A stretch of 64,000 nt of DNA from Mycolicibacterium litorale (GCF_010731695.1 NZ_AP022586.1:1922001-1986000); one strand, 5' to 3'; numbered from the stretch's first letter, positions 44,353 to 52,790 are shown. The notes: generated from the letters alone by a model not told the origin. Numbers and translations are program-made.

Positions 44353-44372
44353 AAGATACGCAAGCGTTTCTC
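44353..44372. promoter_or_regulatory. TetR operator, secondary site
   Basis: AAGATACG-N4-CGTTTCTC repeats the primary palindrome with two mismatches in the right arm, 40 bases away (about four helical turns) and just before the TetR ribosome-binding site. Confidence 0.65.
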
Positions 44373-44384
44373 GGAGGGGATCTC

Positions 44385-44954
44385 ATGGCCAGACGACACG
44401 GGGCGGAACTCGACACCGCCATCCGCACCGCTGTGCTGACGCTGCTGGCCGAACACGGGCCCGGCGGGGTGACGATGGAGGCGGTCGCCGCCGCCGCGCG
44501 CACCAGCAAGCCGGTGCTCTACCGGCGGTGGCCCGACCGGGCCAGCCTGCTGCGCGACACGCTGATGCGCATCGCGACGACCGCCATCCCGCACGCCGAC
44601 ACCGGCAGCTTCCGCGGCGACACGCTCGCGGTTCTGCGCGGGTGGGCCGCCCTGTTCACCGGTCCGGACGCCGCCGTGCTCAAGGCCGCCGTCGCGGCCG
44701 CCGCCCACGATCCGGAACTCACCGCCGCTTTCCGCGACGACGTCATCGGCTGGCGCAAACGCGAGATGGCCGCGCTGCTGCAGCGGGGTATCGACCGCGG
44801 CGAGGTGCGGCGCGACGTGCCGGTGGAGATCGCCCGCGAACTCGGCCAGAGCGTGCTGTGGCACCGACTTCTGATCACCGGCGACCCGATCACCGAGGAC
44901 CTGCTGGTCGCACTGGTCGACGACGTGCTCGTCCCGTTCGTCGCACCCCGGTGA
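44385..44954 (+). CDS. TetR-family transcriptional regulator
   Basis: 189 residues. TetR helix-turn-helix at about 10-55 (TLLAEHGPGGVTMEAVAAAARTSKPVLYRRWPDRASLL) and a TetR_C_11-like C-terminal domain (LFTGPDAAVLKAAVAAAAHDPEL). ATG 44385 has a GGAGGGG ribosome-binding site. It faces away from the DAPG-hydrolase-like gene over two related palindromes, so it should repress that gene and itself, with an unknown ligand. Confidence 0.88.
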   Translation: MARRHGAELDTAIRTAVLTLLAEHGPGGVTMEAVAAAARTSKPVLYRRWPDRASLLRDTLMRIATTAIPHADTGSFRGDTLAVLRGWAALFTGPDAAVLKAAVAAAAHDPELTAAFRDDVIGWRKREMAALLQRGIDRGEVRRDVPVEIARELGQSVLWHRLLITGDPITEDLLVALVDDVLVPFVAPR

Positions 44955-44962
44955 CCAGGCCT

Positions 44963-44994
44963 ACTACGGATCGTAGTTACCGCTGCTCTACCAT
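44963..44994 (+). promoter_or_regulatory. ctaA promoter with dyad at the -35 region
   Basis: A TACCAT -10 element (44989-44994) is followed by six bases and the ctaA GTG, a leaderless layout. The -35 region contains ACTACG-N3-CGTAGT (44963-44977), a possible repressor site of the BlaI/CopY TAC...GTA style. Confidence 0.45.
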
Positions 44995-45000
44995 CGATTC

Positions 45001-46029
45001 GTGCCCGTCAGACGACTCTTCCTGCGGCTGGTCGACCTGCTGCCGCTGCCCAGTCTGCGGGTCCAGCGCGCGATCGCGATCGCGGTCATCCTCACCCAGG
45101 GCGGTATCTCGGTCACCGGCGCGATCGTCCGCGTCACCGCGTCGGGCCTCGGCTGCCCCACCTGGCCGCAGTGCTTCCCGGGCAGCTTCACCCCCGTGCC
45201 GCACGCCGAGGTGCCCGGCATCCACCAGGCCGTCGAATTCGGCAACCGGCTGATCACCTTCCTCGTGGTGCTGACCGCCGCCGCGGCGGTGCTGGCCGTC
45301 ACGCGCGCGCGGCGGCGCCGCGAGGTCCTCGTGTACGCGTGGCTGATGCCCGCCTCGACAGTGGCGCAGGCGGTGATCGGCGGCATCACGGTGCTCACCG
45401 GACTGCTGTGGTGGACCGTCGCGATCCACCTTCTGGTGTCCATGGCGATGGTGTGGCTGTCGGTGCTGCTCTACGTCAAGATCGGCGAACCCGACGGGGG
45501 CACTCCGGTTCGGACGGTCCCGAAACCGTTGCGGCAGTTGACCTTGCTGAGCGCCACGGCACTGGCCGCCACGCTGGTGACCGGCACCCTGGTGACCGGG
45601 GCCGGTCCGCACGCGGGCGACAAGAGCATCGAGGAACCGGTGCCGCGGCTGCTGGTGGAGATCACCACGCTCGTGCACCTGCATTCGTCGCTGCTCGTGG
45701 CGTATCTGTCGCTCGTGATCGCCCTCGGCTTCGGGCTCCTCGCGGTGCGCGCACCGCGACCGGTGCTGGTCCGGCTGGGGGTGCTGGCCGCGATCGTCGT
45801 CGCCCAGGGCACAGTCGGCGCCGTGCAGTTCCTCACCGGTGTGCCTGCGGTCCTGGTCGCGGTGCACGTGGCCGGTGCGGCCGCCTGCACGGCGGCCACC
45901 GCGGCGCTATGGGCGTCGATGCGACAGCGGACCCAGCCCGAGGCGCTCGAGCGCGAACTCCACGGCGAGGGCGAAGTGGCGCTGGCGGTCCGCGCGCGCG
46001 GCGGGGTCGAGTTGCCGCCAACCCAGTGA
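45001..46029 (+). CDS. ctaA: Haem A synthase CtaA
   Basis: 342 residues with eight membrane helices. It converts haem O to haem A for the aa3 cytochrome oxidase. Conserved: GAIVRVTASGLGCPTWPQCF with the cysteine pair, GIHQAVEFGNR with a haem-ligand histidine, HLLVSMAMVW, LVHLHSSLLVAY and VHVAGAAACTA with further histidines. GTG 45001 sits at the predicted transcription start. The last 41 codons, a hydrophilic tail, overlap the opposite-strand ATP-grasp gene by 123 bases. Confidence 0.95.
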   Translation: MPVRRLFLRLVDLLPLPSLRVQRAIAIAVILTQGGISVTGAIVRVTASGLGCPTWPQCFPGSFTPVPHAEVPGIHQAVEFGNRLITFLVVLTAAAAVLAVTRARRRREVLVYAWLMPASTVAQAVIGGITVLTGLLWWTVAIHLLVSMAMVWLSVLLYVKIGEPDGGTPVRTVPKPLRQLTLLSATALAATLVTGTLVTGAGPHAGDKSIEEPVPRLLVEITTLVHLHSSLLVAYLSLVIALGFGLLAVRAPRPVLVRLGVLAAIVVAQGTVGAVQFLTGVPAVLVAVHVAGAAACTAATAALWASMRQRTQPEALERELHGEGEVALAVRARGGVELPPTQ

Positions 46030-46842
46030 CGGTTCGACGAGTTCCACCTCGAGCACCTGCGCGTCGCCGCGCGAGCCGATGAGATCCACCCGCGCGTAGA
46101 GGAACTCGCCGACGTCGACGCCGAGGATCGCCGCGGCCGCTCGTAGGGTGGCGTAGCCGATGTCCCAGAGCTCGAAATCCGGTTCGGCGGGTGCCAGGTG
46201 CTCGACCGCGTATGTACCGGACTCGTCGAACACCGGCGGGCCGTCCGGCGGCAGGATCGCCCCCTTGGTGAACGCGTGTGACTGCTCACCGCCGATGAAC
46301 ACCAGCGCCGTCTCCCCGGACTCGACCCTCGGGTCGTAGGGCTGCACGAGCACCGCGCTCCCCTGCGCCTGCAGCGCCGCCGCGTGGGCGGCGGCCGCAT
46401 CGGCGTCGGTGAACCGCCGCGCTCCTACCGACCCGCCGCCGACGGCGGGTTTGACGACGACCTCACCGGCAGGCACCGCGACCGGGTCGCCGGTGCCGAA
46501 GTACTGCGTCGGCATCGTCGGCACCCCGTGGCGCGCGAGATCCACCAGATACCGCTTGTCGGTGTTCCACGCCACCACTTCGGGGCCGTTGAGGAGATGG
46601 CGGACCCGGCGCGTCCACGCCAGGAACTCGTCGAGGCGCTCGATGTAGTCCCACGTCGCCCGCAGGATCACCAGGTCGGCGTCCAGCGTCGCCGGATCGT
46701 CCCACGACAGCCAGCGGGCGTGCAGACCCCTGGTGCGCAGCGCGTCGACCAGGCCGTCGTCGTCGCCGTCGGACTCCGGCAGCGCCGGGCACGCGGCCAG
46801 CACGATGCGCGGGTGGAACACGTCGGGACGGGCGAGCCTCAC
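45907..46842 (-). CDS. ATP-grasp domain protein, glutathione-synthetase / DcsG-like
   Basis: 311 residues. An N-terminal substrate domain (RIVLAACPALPESDGDDDGLVDAL, WLSWDD, VILRATWDYIERLDEFLAW) is followed by the ATP-grasp fold: VVKPAVGGGSVGARRF (nucleotide loop), VLVQPYDPRVESGETALVFIGGEQSHA and EFLYARVDLIG-x5-VLEVELVEPSLGW with the metal ligands. The layout is that of DcsG-like ligases that join a carboxylate to an amine using ATP. GTG 46842 is the only start, as an in-frame stop lies just upstream, and a TAGCAT -10 ends six bases before it. Product unknown. Confidence 0.8.
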   Translation of the reverse strand: MRLARPDVFHPRIVLAACPALPESDGDDDGLVDALRTRGLHARWLSWDDPATLDADLVILRATWDYIERLDEFLAWTRRVRHLLNGPEVVAWNTDKRYLVDLARHGVPTMPTQYFGTGDPVAVPAGEVVVKPAVGGGSVGARRFTDADAAAAHAAALQAQGSAVLVQPYDPRVESGETALVFIGGEQSHAFTKGAILPPDGPPVFDESGTYAVEHLAPAEPDFELWDIGYATLRAAAAILGVDVGEFLYARVDLIGSRGDAQVLEVELVEPSLGWRQLDPAARADRQRHFALAVEFALERLGLGPLSHRRP

Positions 46843-46848
46843 CGGGTC

Positions 46849-46854
46849 ATGCTA
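46849..46854 (-). promoter_or_regulatory. -10 element of the ATP-grasp gene, leaderless type
   Basis: On the minus strand TAGCAT followed by six bases and then the GTG start, the same geometry as ctaA, mptB and the DeoR gene. Confidence 0.45.
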
Positions 46855-46874
46855 TGCGGTGGATGATGGTTCGC

Positions 46875-47849
46875 ATGTACGCGATCGAAGTCACCGAAAC
46901 CGGCGGTCCCGAGGTCCTCACCCACGTCGAAAAGCCGCAACCCACGCCGGGTCCCGGCCAGGTCCTGATCAAGGCCGAGGCCATGGGCGTCAACTTCATC
47001 GACACCTATTTCCGGTCGGGCCTCTATCCGCGGGAGGTGCCCTTCATCGTGGGCAGCGAGGTCTGCGGCATCATCGAGGCCGTCGGCGACGACGTCGCGG
47101 CGCTGCGGGTCGGCGACCGAGTGGTGACCGACAAGGCGCTCGGCGCCTACGCCGAATACGCCCTGGCGCCGGCAGATTTCGTGGCGTACGTGCCCGACGG
47201 CGTCGCGCCCGCGGTCGCCGCCTCGTCGCTGCTGAAGGGGATGACGGCCCATTACCTGATCAAGTCCACCTACCCGGTCGCCCAGGGCGACACCGTGCTG
47301 GTGCACGCGGGCGCCGGCGGCGTGGGGCTGATCCTCACCCAGTGGGTGACCAGCCTGGCCGCCAAGGTCATCACCACCGTGTCCACTCCGCGGAAGGCCG
47401 AGCTGTCCCGGCAGGCCGGCGCCATCGAGGTGCTCGACTACCCGGACGATCCACAGGAGTTCGGCGCCAGGATCCGGGAACTGACCGGCGGGAACGGGGT
47501 GGCCGCGGTCTACGACGGCGTGGGCGCGGCGACTTTCGACGCCAGCCTGGCCAGCCTCGCCGTCCGCGGGACGCTGGCCCTGTTCGGCGCCGCGAGCGGA
47601 CCCGTCCCCCCGGTGGACCCGCAGCGGCTCAACACCGCCGGTTCGGTGTTCCTCACCCGGCCGAACCTCGCGCACCACACCCGCACGCCCGACGAGTTCG
47701 CCTGGCGCGCGGGCGAGGTACTCGATGCGATCGCGAAGGGTGCGATCACGGTGACGGTCAGCGAGCACTATCCGCTGCGGGAGGCGGAGCGGGCGCACCG
47801 CGATCTGCAGGGGCGCAAGACCGTGGGATCGGTGGTTCTGGTCCCGTAA
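46875..47849 (+). CDS. qor: Quinone oxidoreductase / zinc-free MDR reductase Qor
   Basis: 324 residues. MDR fold: substrate domain with GVNFIDTYFRSGLYP, a nucleotide domain with VHAGAGGVGLILTQW, and the late TRPNLAHHTRTPDE typical of QOR. No zinc ligands, so an NADPH-dependent quinone reductase. ATG 46875 (MYAIEVTETGGPEVL) gives the family N-terminus, whereas the upstream ATGs at 46866 and earlier add unconserved residues. Divergent from the ATP-grasp gene across a short gap, as in M. tuberculosis. Confidence 0.93.
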   Translation: MYAIEVTETGGPEVLTHVEKPQPTPGPGQVLIKAEAMGVNFIDTYFRSGLYPREVPFIVGSEVCGIIEAVGDDVAALRVGDRVVTDKALGAYAEYALAPADFVAYVPDGVAPAVAASSLLKGMTAHYLIKSTYPVAQGDTVLVHAGAGGVGLILTQWVTSLAAKVITTVSTPRKAELSRQAGAIEVLDYPDDPQEFGARIRELTGGNGVAAVYDGVGAATFDASLASLAVRGTLALFGAASGPVPPVDPQRLNTAGSVFLTRPNLAHHTRTPDEFAWRAGEVLDAIAKGAITVTVSEHYPLREAERAHRDLQGRKTVGSVVLVP

Positions 47850-47862
47850 CGATCTGTGATCG

Positions 47863-47894
47863 GTGTGAACTTTTCACACTTTGTGCCCTACGCT
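47863..47894 (+). promoter_or_regulatory. DeoR-gene promoter with palindromic operator
   Basis: GTGTGAA-N3-TTCACAC (47863-47879, perfect 7-base arms) covers the expected -35 region; TACGCT (47889-47894) is the -10, six bases before the GTG. This suggests a leaderless, autoregulated transcript. Confidence 0.6.
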
Positions 47895-47900
47895 TGAGGG

Positions 47901-48713
47901 GTGCCCTCCCTGAACGCGCATGCGCGGCGCGCGGCGATCGCCGCCCGGATCGACACCGACCGGGAAGTCGACTTCGCCTCGCTCGCCGAGGAATTCGGCG
48001 TTTCGGAGATGACGATCCGGCGCGACATCGAGCGGCTGGAGGATCAGGGCATCGCCCGCCGCGTGCTCGGCGGGGCGATCGCGTTCGGCGGTAAGTCCAC
48101 CGAGCCGTCGTTCGCCGCGCGCGCGGCCGAAGCGGCCGACGAGAAGATCCACATCGCCAGTGCGGTGGCCGATCTGCTGCACCCGCAGGAGACGGTGATC
48201 CTCGACAGCGGGAGCACCGTGCTCGCGGTCGCGCGCGCCCTGCGGGGTCGCGGGCTGGGGCTGACCGTGATCACCCCGAGCGTGCTGGTCGCCGTGGAAC
48301 TCGCCGACGAACCCGACACCACGATCCTGCTGACCGGGGGCAAGGTGCGCCCCGGCGAGTTGAGCCTCATCGGCGCCGAGGCCGAGGACTTCTATCTGCG
48401 CTACAACTGCGACACCTACGTCATGGGTATCGCCGGCGTCGACGGCAAACGCGGCGCATCGGAGTACCACCGCGAAGAAGGCAACGTCAAACAGGCCGCG
48501 ATGCGGTCGGCCGACCGGGTCATCGTGGCCGCCGATGCGACCAAACTCGGCCGCGTCCAGCTCATCAACGTCGCGCCGCCGTCGGAGATCTCGGTGCTGG
48601 TGACCGACGGCCCACCCGACCATCCGACGCTGGAGACGTTGCGCGACAGGGGTGTGCAGGTCGTGTGCGTGGACGCCGCCCGGCCGGGCACCCGCCCCAC
48701 AGCGGCGGGCTGA
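47901..48713 (+). CDS. DeoR-family sugar-catabolism repressor
   Basis: 270 residues. DeoR helix-turn-helix at about 20-60 (VDFASLAEEFGVSEMTIRRDIERLEDQGI), then the sugar-phosphate-sensing domain with ILDSGSTVLAVARALRG, VITPSVLVAVEL and ILLTGGKVRPGELSLIGA, YVMGIAGVDGKRGASEYH. Such proteins bind a phosphorylated sugar to release DNA. GTG 47901, leaderless. It abuts the IMPase-like gene end to end and probably controls the whole carbohydrate island. Confidence 0.9.
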   Translation: MPSLNAHARRAAIAARIDTDREVDFASLAEEFGVSEMTIRRDIERLEDQGIARRVLGGAIAFGGKSTEPSFAARAAEAADEKIHIASAVADLLHPQETVILDSGSTVLAVARALRGRGLGLTVITPSVLVAVELADEPDTTILLTGGKVRPGELSLIGAEAEDFYLRYNCDTYVMGIAGVDGKRGASEYHREEGNVKQAAMRSADRVIVAADATKLGRVQLINVAPPSEISVLVTDGPPDHPTLETLRDRGVQVVCVDAARPGTRPTAAG

Positions 48714-49475
48714 TCAGACCCAGGTGGCCGAGACGGTCTCGTCGCCGTCGGTCGGCCGGTACACCGTCGCGCCCGCTTCCTCGGCGATCAGCGCACCCGC
48801 CGCCCAGTCGTGCACGGCGAGGTCGTCCTCGACGAACGCGTGCAGGCTGCCCTGGGCGACCAGGCACAGATCGACGGCCGCCGCGCCGAACCGACGCATG
48901 TCGGTGTAATCGGCGAGCAGGGCTCCGAGTTCCCGGACCTGCCTGCGGCGCCGACCCGGGTCGTAGGAAAGACCCGTGCCGATCAGCCGTGCCGTGGTCG
49001 CGGGCAGCTGCAACGGCAGCACCGCCCGCTGCGCGGGCGACCTCAGCTGGGCGCCGCCGCCCCTGGCGGCGCTCCATGTCGCGCCCAGGGCCGGTGCGCT
49101 CACCGCACCGGCCAGCCAGGCGCCGTCGGAGGTCCGGCGGACCGCCACCGACGTCGCGAAGTACGGGATCAGCCGGGTGTAGTTGGTCGTGCCGTCGAGC
49201 GGGTCGATGACCCACTCGAGCCCGCTGGTACCGCAGTGCGCGGGCAGCTCCTCCCCCAGCAGGGAGTCGGCCGGACGTTCGTCGAGCAGCACCGCACGCA
49301 CCGCCTCCTCCGCAGCCCGGTCGACCGGGGTGACGACGTCCCCGGCGGCGCTCTTGGTGCTCACCGTGATCGGCTCACCCATGCGCATCAGGCACAGCTG
49401 CGCACCCGTCTGGGCCGCGGCCGTGGCGAGGTCCTCCAGTTCACCCACCGACGGCGGCATCTCCCGCACGCTCAC
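48714..49475 (-). CDS. Inositol-monophosphatase-family phosphatase
   Basis: 253 residues. IMPase metal-binding motifs: DVVTPVDRAAE, LLGEE, WVIDPLDGTTNYTR and HDWAAGALIAEEAGA. It should hydrolyse a sugar or polyol phosphate with magnesium. GTG 49475 is preferred: a GAGGGCGG motif precedes it and it starts 10 bases after the BtpA stop. Paired with a BtpA-family gene in a carbohydrate island, so it may act on a dead-end sugar phosphate or finish the pathway. Substrate unknown. Confidence 0.82.
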   Translation of the reverse strand: MSVREMPPSVGELEDLATAAAQTGAQLCLMRMGEPITVSTKSAAGDVVTPVDRAAEEAVRAVLLDERPADSLLGEELPAHCGTSGLEWVIDPLDGTTNYTRLIPYFATSVAVRRTSDGAWLAGAVSAPALGATWSAARGGGAQLRSPAQRAVLPLQLPATTARLIGTGLSYDPGRRRRQVRELGALLADYTDMRRFGAAAVDLCLVAQGSLHAFVEDDLAVHDWAAGALIAEEAGATVYRPTDGDETVSATWV

Positions 49476-49485
49476 AGTGCCGCCC

Positions 49486-50301
49486 TCACAGCGTGGCGCG
49501 GAAGTCCCGCACGACGGTCATCAGCTCGGTCACCCGGGATTGGACAGCGCGGTTCTCGAACACACCGTCCTCCTTGAAGTAGGTCCCGACGATGGCTCCG
49601 TCGGCGATGGACAGCTGCTCGGCCGCGTTGTGCGCGCGCACGCCGGTGTTGACGAAAACCGGCACGTCGCCGGCCTCGTCCTTGACCACCTGCAGCGCCT
49701 GGGAGTCGGTGGAGGCGCCTGCGGTCAGCCCGGAGACGCAGATACCGTCGGGACGGGTGGCGAACACCGTCGTCTTGGTGATCGACGCGAGGTCGCGGTC
49801 GGACAGGTAGGCCGCCGACTCCGGCACGATGTTGAACAGCAGCTTCACCCCGGCCCCGCCGATGCGGTGGCGGTGGCGGGCGACGGCGCCGACGTTGGTG
49901 TCCCACAGGCCGAAGTCGCTGGCGTAGACGCCGGTGAAGATCTCCCGCACCCACTGTGCGCCGGTGGCCACGGCGAGGTCGATCGACGCCCGGCCGTCCC
50001 ACAGCACGTTGACGCCGTAGGGCAGCGTCAGGTCGGGAAGCAGTTCGCCGATGATCCGTGCCATCGTGATGGCGGTGATGGGTTCGGTCTTGGTGAGGTA
50101 CGGCAAGCTGAACTCGTTGGAGATCATCACGCCGTCGACGCCGCCCTCACGCAGTGCGGCGAGTTCGCCCTTGGCGCGGTCCACCACGGCGCGCAGACCG
50201 GCCGCGGAGTCATATCCGGGATCGCCGGGCAGCGCAGCCAGGTGCAGCATCGCGATCACCGGCTTCTGGACCGCGAACACCTCATCGAGCCAATTGGTCA
50301 T
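49486..50301 (-). CDS. BtpA/SgcQ-family TIM-barrel protein
   Basis: 271 residues. The BtpA family pattern is clear: KPVIAMLHLAALPGDP, GVDGVMISNEFSLPYL, YGVNVLWDGRASIDLA, WVREIFTGVYASDFG and VNTGVRAHNAAEQLSIADGAIVGTYFK. BtpA was named for photosystem I biogenesis in cyanobacteria, but homologues such as SgcQ sit in bacterial sugar operons; the reaction is not established. Divergent from the kinase gene over a 154-bp control region, and co-transcribed with the phosphatase. A lyase or isomerase on a sugar intermediate is a guess. Confidence 0.85.
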   Translation of the reverse strand: MTNWLDEVFAVQKPVIAMLHLAALPGDPGYDSAAGLRAVVDRAKGELAALREGGVDGVMISNEFSLPYLTKTEPITAITMARIIGELLPDLTLPYGVNVLWDGRASIDLAVATGAQWVREIFTGVYASDFGLWDTNVGAVARHRHRIGGAGVKLLFNIVPESAAYLSDRDLASITKTTVFATRPDGICVSGLTAGASTDSQALQVVKDEAGDVPVFVNTGVRAHNAAEQLSIADGAIVGTYFKEDGVFENRAVQSRVTELMTVVRDFRATL

Positions 50302-50335
50302 GGAACGCCTCTCACGGTTGTCGTCGACATACTGT

Positions 50336-50405
50336 TGTTATTAGATAACAGTCAACGTGGAGCAGCACAGCGATTTACGTGACGGTTACACACAACATGT
50401 GAGAA
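50336..50405. promoter_or_regulatory. Divergent control region between BtpA and kinase genes
   Basis: Two dyads: TGTTAT-N3-ATAACA (50336-50350) on the BtpA side, and TTACACA-N5-TGTGAGAA (50386-50405), related in part to the TTCACAC arms of the DeoR-gene palindrome, over the expected -35 of the kinase. A TACGGT at 50422-50427 may be the kinase -10, with an AGAGG ribosome-binding site before the ATG. Confidence 0.45.
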
Positions 50406-50455
50406 TCTAACAGACAACCGGTACGGTCAGTACCCGAGCGAGACGAGAGGACGGC

Positions 50456-51940
50456 ATGTCGCAGTTCACGATCGGTGTCGACATCGGCACCACGGGAACC
50501 AAGACGGTGCTCATCGACGTCGTCACGGCGCGCATCGTGGCCCAGGCCTCCCGGGAGAGTCGGCTGTTCGCCGATGCGCCGGGACACGCCGAGGCCGATC
50601 CGTCACAGTGGATCGGCAACGCGCACAGCACCATTCGCTCCGTCCTCGACGAATCCGGCGTCGCCCCAGAGCAGGTCGGCGCGCTGTCCACCACCGGCAT
50701 GGTGCCCGCGGTGGTGCCCGTGGCCGCCGACAGCGCCCCTGTGCGCCGGGCCCTGCTGCAGAACGACGCCCGCGCCACCGCCCAGATCGAGCGCCTGCGC
50801 GGCGCGCTCGACTCCGACGACGTCCTGGCGGCCACCGGATCGGCGATCACCCAGCAGTCCGTGGCGCCGACGGCGATGTGGTTGCGGGAGAACGAACCCG
50901 AGACGTGGGCGCGCACCGCACGCCTCGTCGGGTCCTACGACTGGGTGCTGATGGCCCTCGGCGCCGCACCCCACGTCGAACTCAACTGGGCGATCGAGTC
51001 GGGCCTCGGCACCACCGACGGACAACGCTACGCACCGATGTACGACGCCGCCGGCCTGGCCCACGACATCGTCCCCGACGTGCTGACGCCCGGCGCGCAG
51101 GCCGGAACGCTGAGTGCCGCAGCGGCGGCCGCCACCGGACTGCCACAGGGGCTCCCGCTGATCGTGGGCGGGGCCGATCACGTCCTGTCGGCGTACGCGG
51201 CGGGTGTCAACGCCGCCGGCGACTGGCTGGTGAAGCTGGGCGGCGCGGGCGACGTGCTGGCCGCCAGCGACACCCCGGTCATCGACGGCCGCCTGTACCT
51301 CGACGCGCATCCGGTGCCGGGCCGCTGGCTGCCCAACGGGTGCATGGCCACCAGCGGCAGCCTGATCCGGTGGTTCCAGACGCTTGCCGGCGGTGTCGAC
51401 CTCCTGCAGCTCGACGACGAGGCCGCCGAACGGGGTGCCGCTGAAATCCTCTGTCTACCCTACTTTCTCGGCGAGAAGAGCCCACTGCACGATCCGGATC
51501 TGCGTGGCGCGTTCGTCGGCCTCGACCTCGCTCACACCCGGGCCGACATGTATCGCGCCGTCCTGGAGGCGATCGCCTTCGGGTTCAAGCACCACACCGA
51601 CGTGTTCGCCTCGATCGGCGTACCGCTGCAGCGGGCGATGGTCACCAACGGCGGCAGCAGATCGGTGCTGTGGAAGCAGATCCTCGCCGACGTCCTCGAC
51701 ACTCCCCTGCATCCGGTGATCGGCCATCCGGGCGCGTCGCTGGGGGCGGCGGTGATCGCGGCCATCGGCGTCGGCGCACTCGACGACTGGGACGGCGCCG
51801 AGCGTTTCCTCACCCTCGGCGACGCCGTCGAACCCGACCGCCGCCACGTCGAGCGCTACGCCGACGCCTACGCCCAGTGGCGCGCCCTCGGCGACGTGCT
51901 CACCCCCGTCTCCCACCAACTCGCCCGAAAGGCCCAGTGA
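50456..51940 (+). CDS. FGGY-family carbohydrate kinase, xylulokinase-like
   Basis: 494 residues. N-terminal phosphate loop GVDIGTTGTKTVLIDV, the mid region LLQNDARA, NWAIESGLGTTDG, ADHVLSAYAAGV, and FGGY signature 2 in MVTNGGSRSVLWKQILADV. It phosphorylates a ketose or polyol with ATP; xylulose, ribulose and related substrates are possible. ATG 50456 follows an AGAGG site. Followed directly by an SDR gene (ATGA overlap) and importer genes, so import, oxidation and phosphorylation fall in one operon. The exact sugar cannot be read. Confidence 0.87.
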   Translation: MSQFTIGVDIGTTGTKTVLIDVVTARIVAQASRESRLFADAPGHAEADPSQWIGNAHSTIRSVLDESGVAPEQVGALSTTGMVPAVVPVAADSAPVRRALLQNDARATAQIERLRGALDSDDVLAATGSAITQQSVAPTAMWLRENEPETWARTARLVGSYDWVLMALGAAPHVELNWAIESGLGTTDGQRYAPMYDAAGLAHDIVPDVLTPGAQAGTLSAAAAAATGLPQGLPLIVGGADHVLSAYAAGVNAAGDWLVKLGGAGDVLAASDTPVIDGRLYLDAHPVPGRWLPNGCMATSGSLIRWFQTLAGGVDLLQLDDEAAERGAAEILCLPYFLGEKSPLHDPDLRGAFVGLDLAHTRADMYRAVLEAIAFGFKHHTDVFASIGVPLQRAMVTNGGSRSVLWKQILADVLDTPLHPVIGHPGASLGAAVIAAIGVGALDDWDGAERFLTLGDAVEPDRRHVERYADAYAQWRALGDVLTPVSHQLARKAQ

Positions 51941-52731
51941 TGACTGCCGTTTCACCCTCGCTCCACACCGCCGTGGTCACCGGCGCCGGATCCGGGATCG
52001 GCCGCGCGATCGCGACGACGCTGGCCGGCCGTGGCTGGCGGGTGATCGTCACCGACGTCAACCTGGCCGGCGCCGAAGAAACCGTCGCGGGACTCGAGGG
52101 CACCGCCGACCCGGGCCACGAGGCGCTGCAACTCGACGTCACCGACGCCGCGGCCGCGGGCCGGCTGGCCGACGACGTGGCCGACCGGCTCGGGCTCGAC
52201 GCCTGGATCAACAATGCGGGAGTGTCGGCGATGGAGCGCTTCGTCGACGTCACGCCCGCGCAGTACGACCGCTCGCTCGACATCAACACCAAGGCGGTGT
52301 TCTTTTGCGGACAGGCCGCCGCGCGGGCGATGATCCGCACCGGCCGGGCCGGCACCATCGTCAACACCGCGTCGATGGCCGCCAAACAGGGCCGGGTGCC
52401 GTTCCTCTCCGACTACGTGGCCTCGAAATTCGCCGTCCTGGGCCTGACGCAGGCCATGGCCTTCGAACTGGCGGCCCACCAGATCACCGTCAACTGCGTG
52501 TGCCCGGGCTTCGTCGCGACCCCGATGCAGTCGCGGGAACTGGAATGGGAAGCGCAGCTCACCGGCTCCACCCCCGATGCGGTACGCCAAAGCTGGGTCG
52601 ACGCAACACCTCTGGCCCGGCTGCAGACACCGGACGACGTCGCCCGTGCGGTGGCGTTCCTGGTCTCCGAGGACGCCCGGTTCATCACCGGGGAAGCGCT
52701 CTCCGTCAACGGCGGTGCGTACATGGATTGA
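51940..52731 (+). CDS. Short-chain dehydrogenase/reductase, polyol-dehydrogenase-like
   Basis: 263 residues. Cofactor loop TGAGSGIGRAIATTL with D at the end of beta-2 (VTDVN), which favours NAD; NNAG motif; catalytic S (NTASMAAKQG) and YVASK. The C-terminus ITGEALSVNGGAYMD is typical. In this operon it would oxidise a polyol to the ketose used by the kinase. ATG 51940 overlaps the kinase stop by one base. Confidence 0.88.
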   Translation: MTAVSPSLHTAVVTGAGSGIGRAIATTLAGRGWRVIVTDVNLAGAEETVAGLEGTADPGHEALQLDVTDAAAAGRLADDVADRLGLDAWINNAGVSAMERFVDVTPAQYDRSLDINTKAVFFCGQAAARAMIRTGRAGTIVNTASMAAKQGRVPFLSDYVASKFAVLGLTQAMAFELAAHQITVNCVCPGFVATPMQSRELEWEAQLTGSTPDAVRQSWVDATPLARLQTPDDVARAVAFLVSEDARFITGEALSVNGGAYMD

Positions 52732-52790
52732 GCCGGGCCCCGCCGACCCGGTGCACTCGATCCAGTCCAACCAGTAGGAAGTGAGTACCC

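Noticed and set aside
46854..46874. Start of qor at 46854 or at the ATG 46866
   Set aside because: The added residues are not conserved in the family, and MYAIEVTETGGP at 46875 is the expected beginning.
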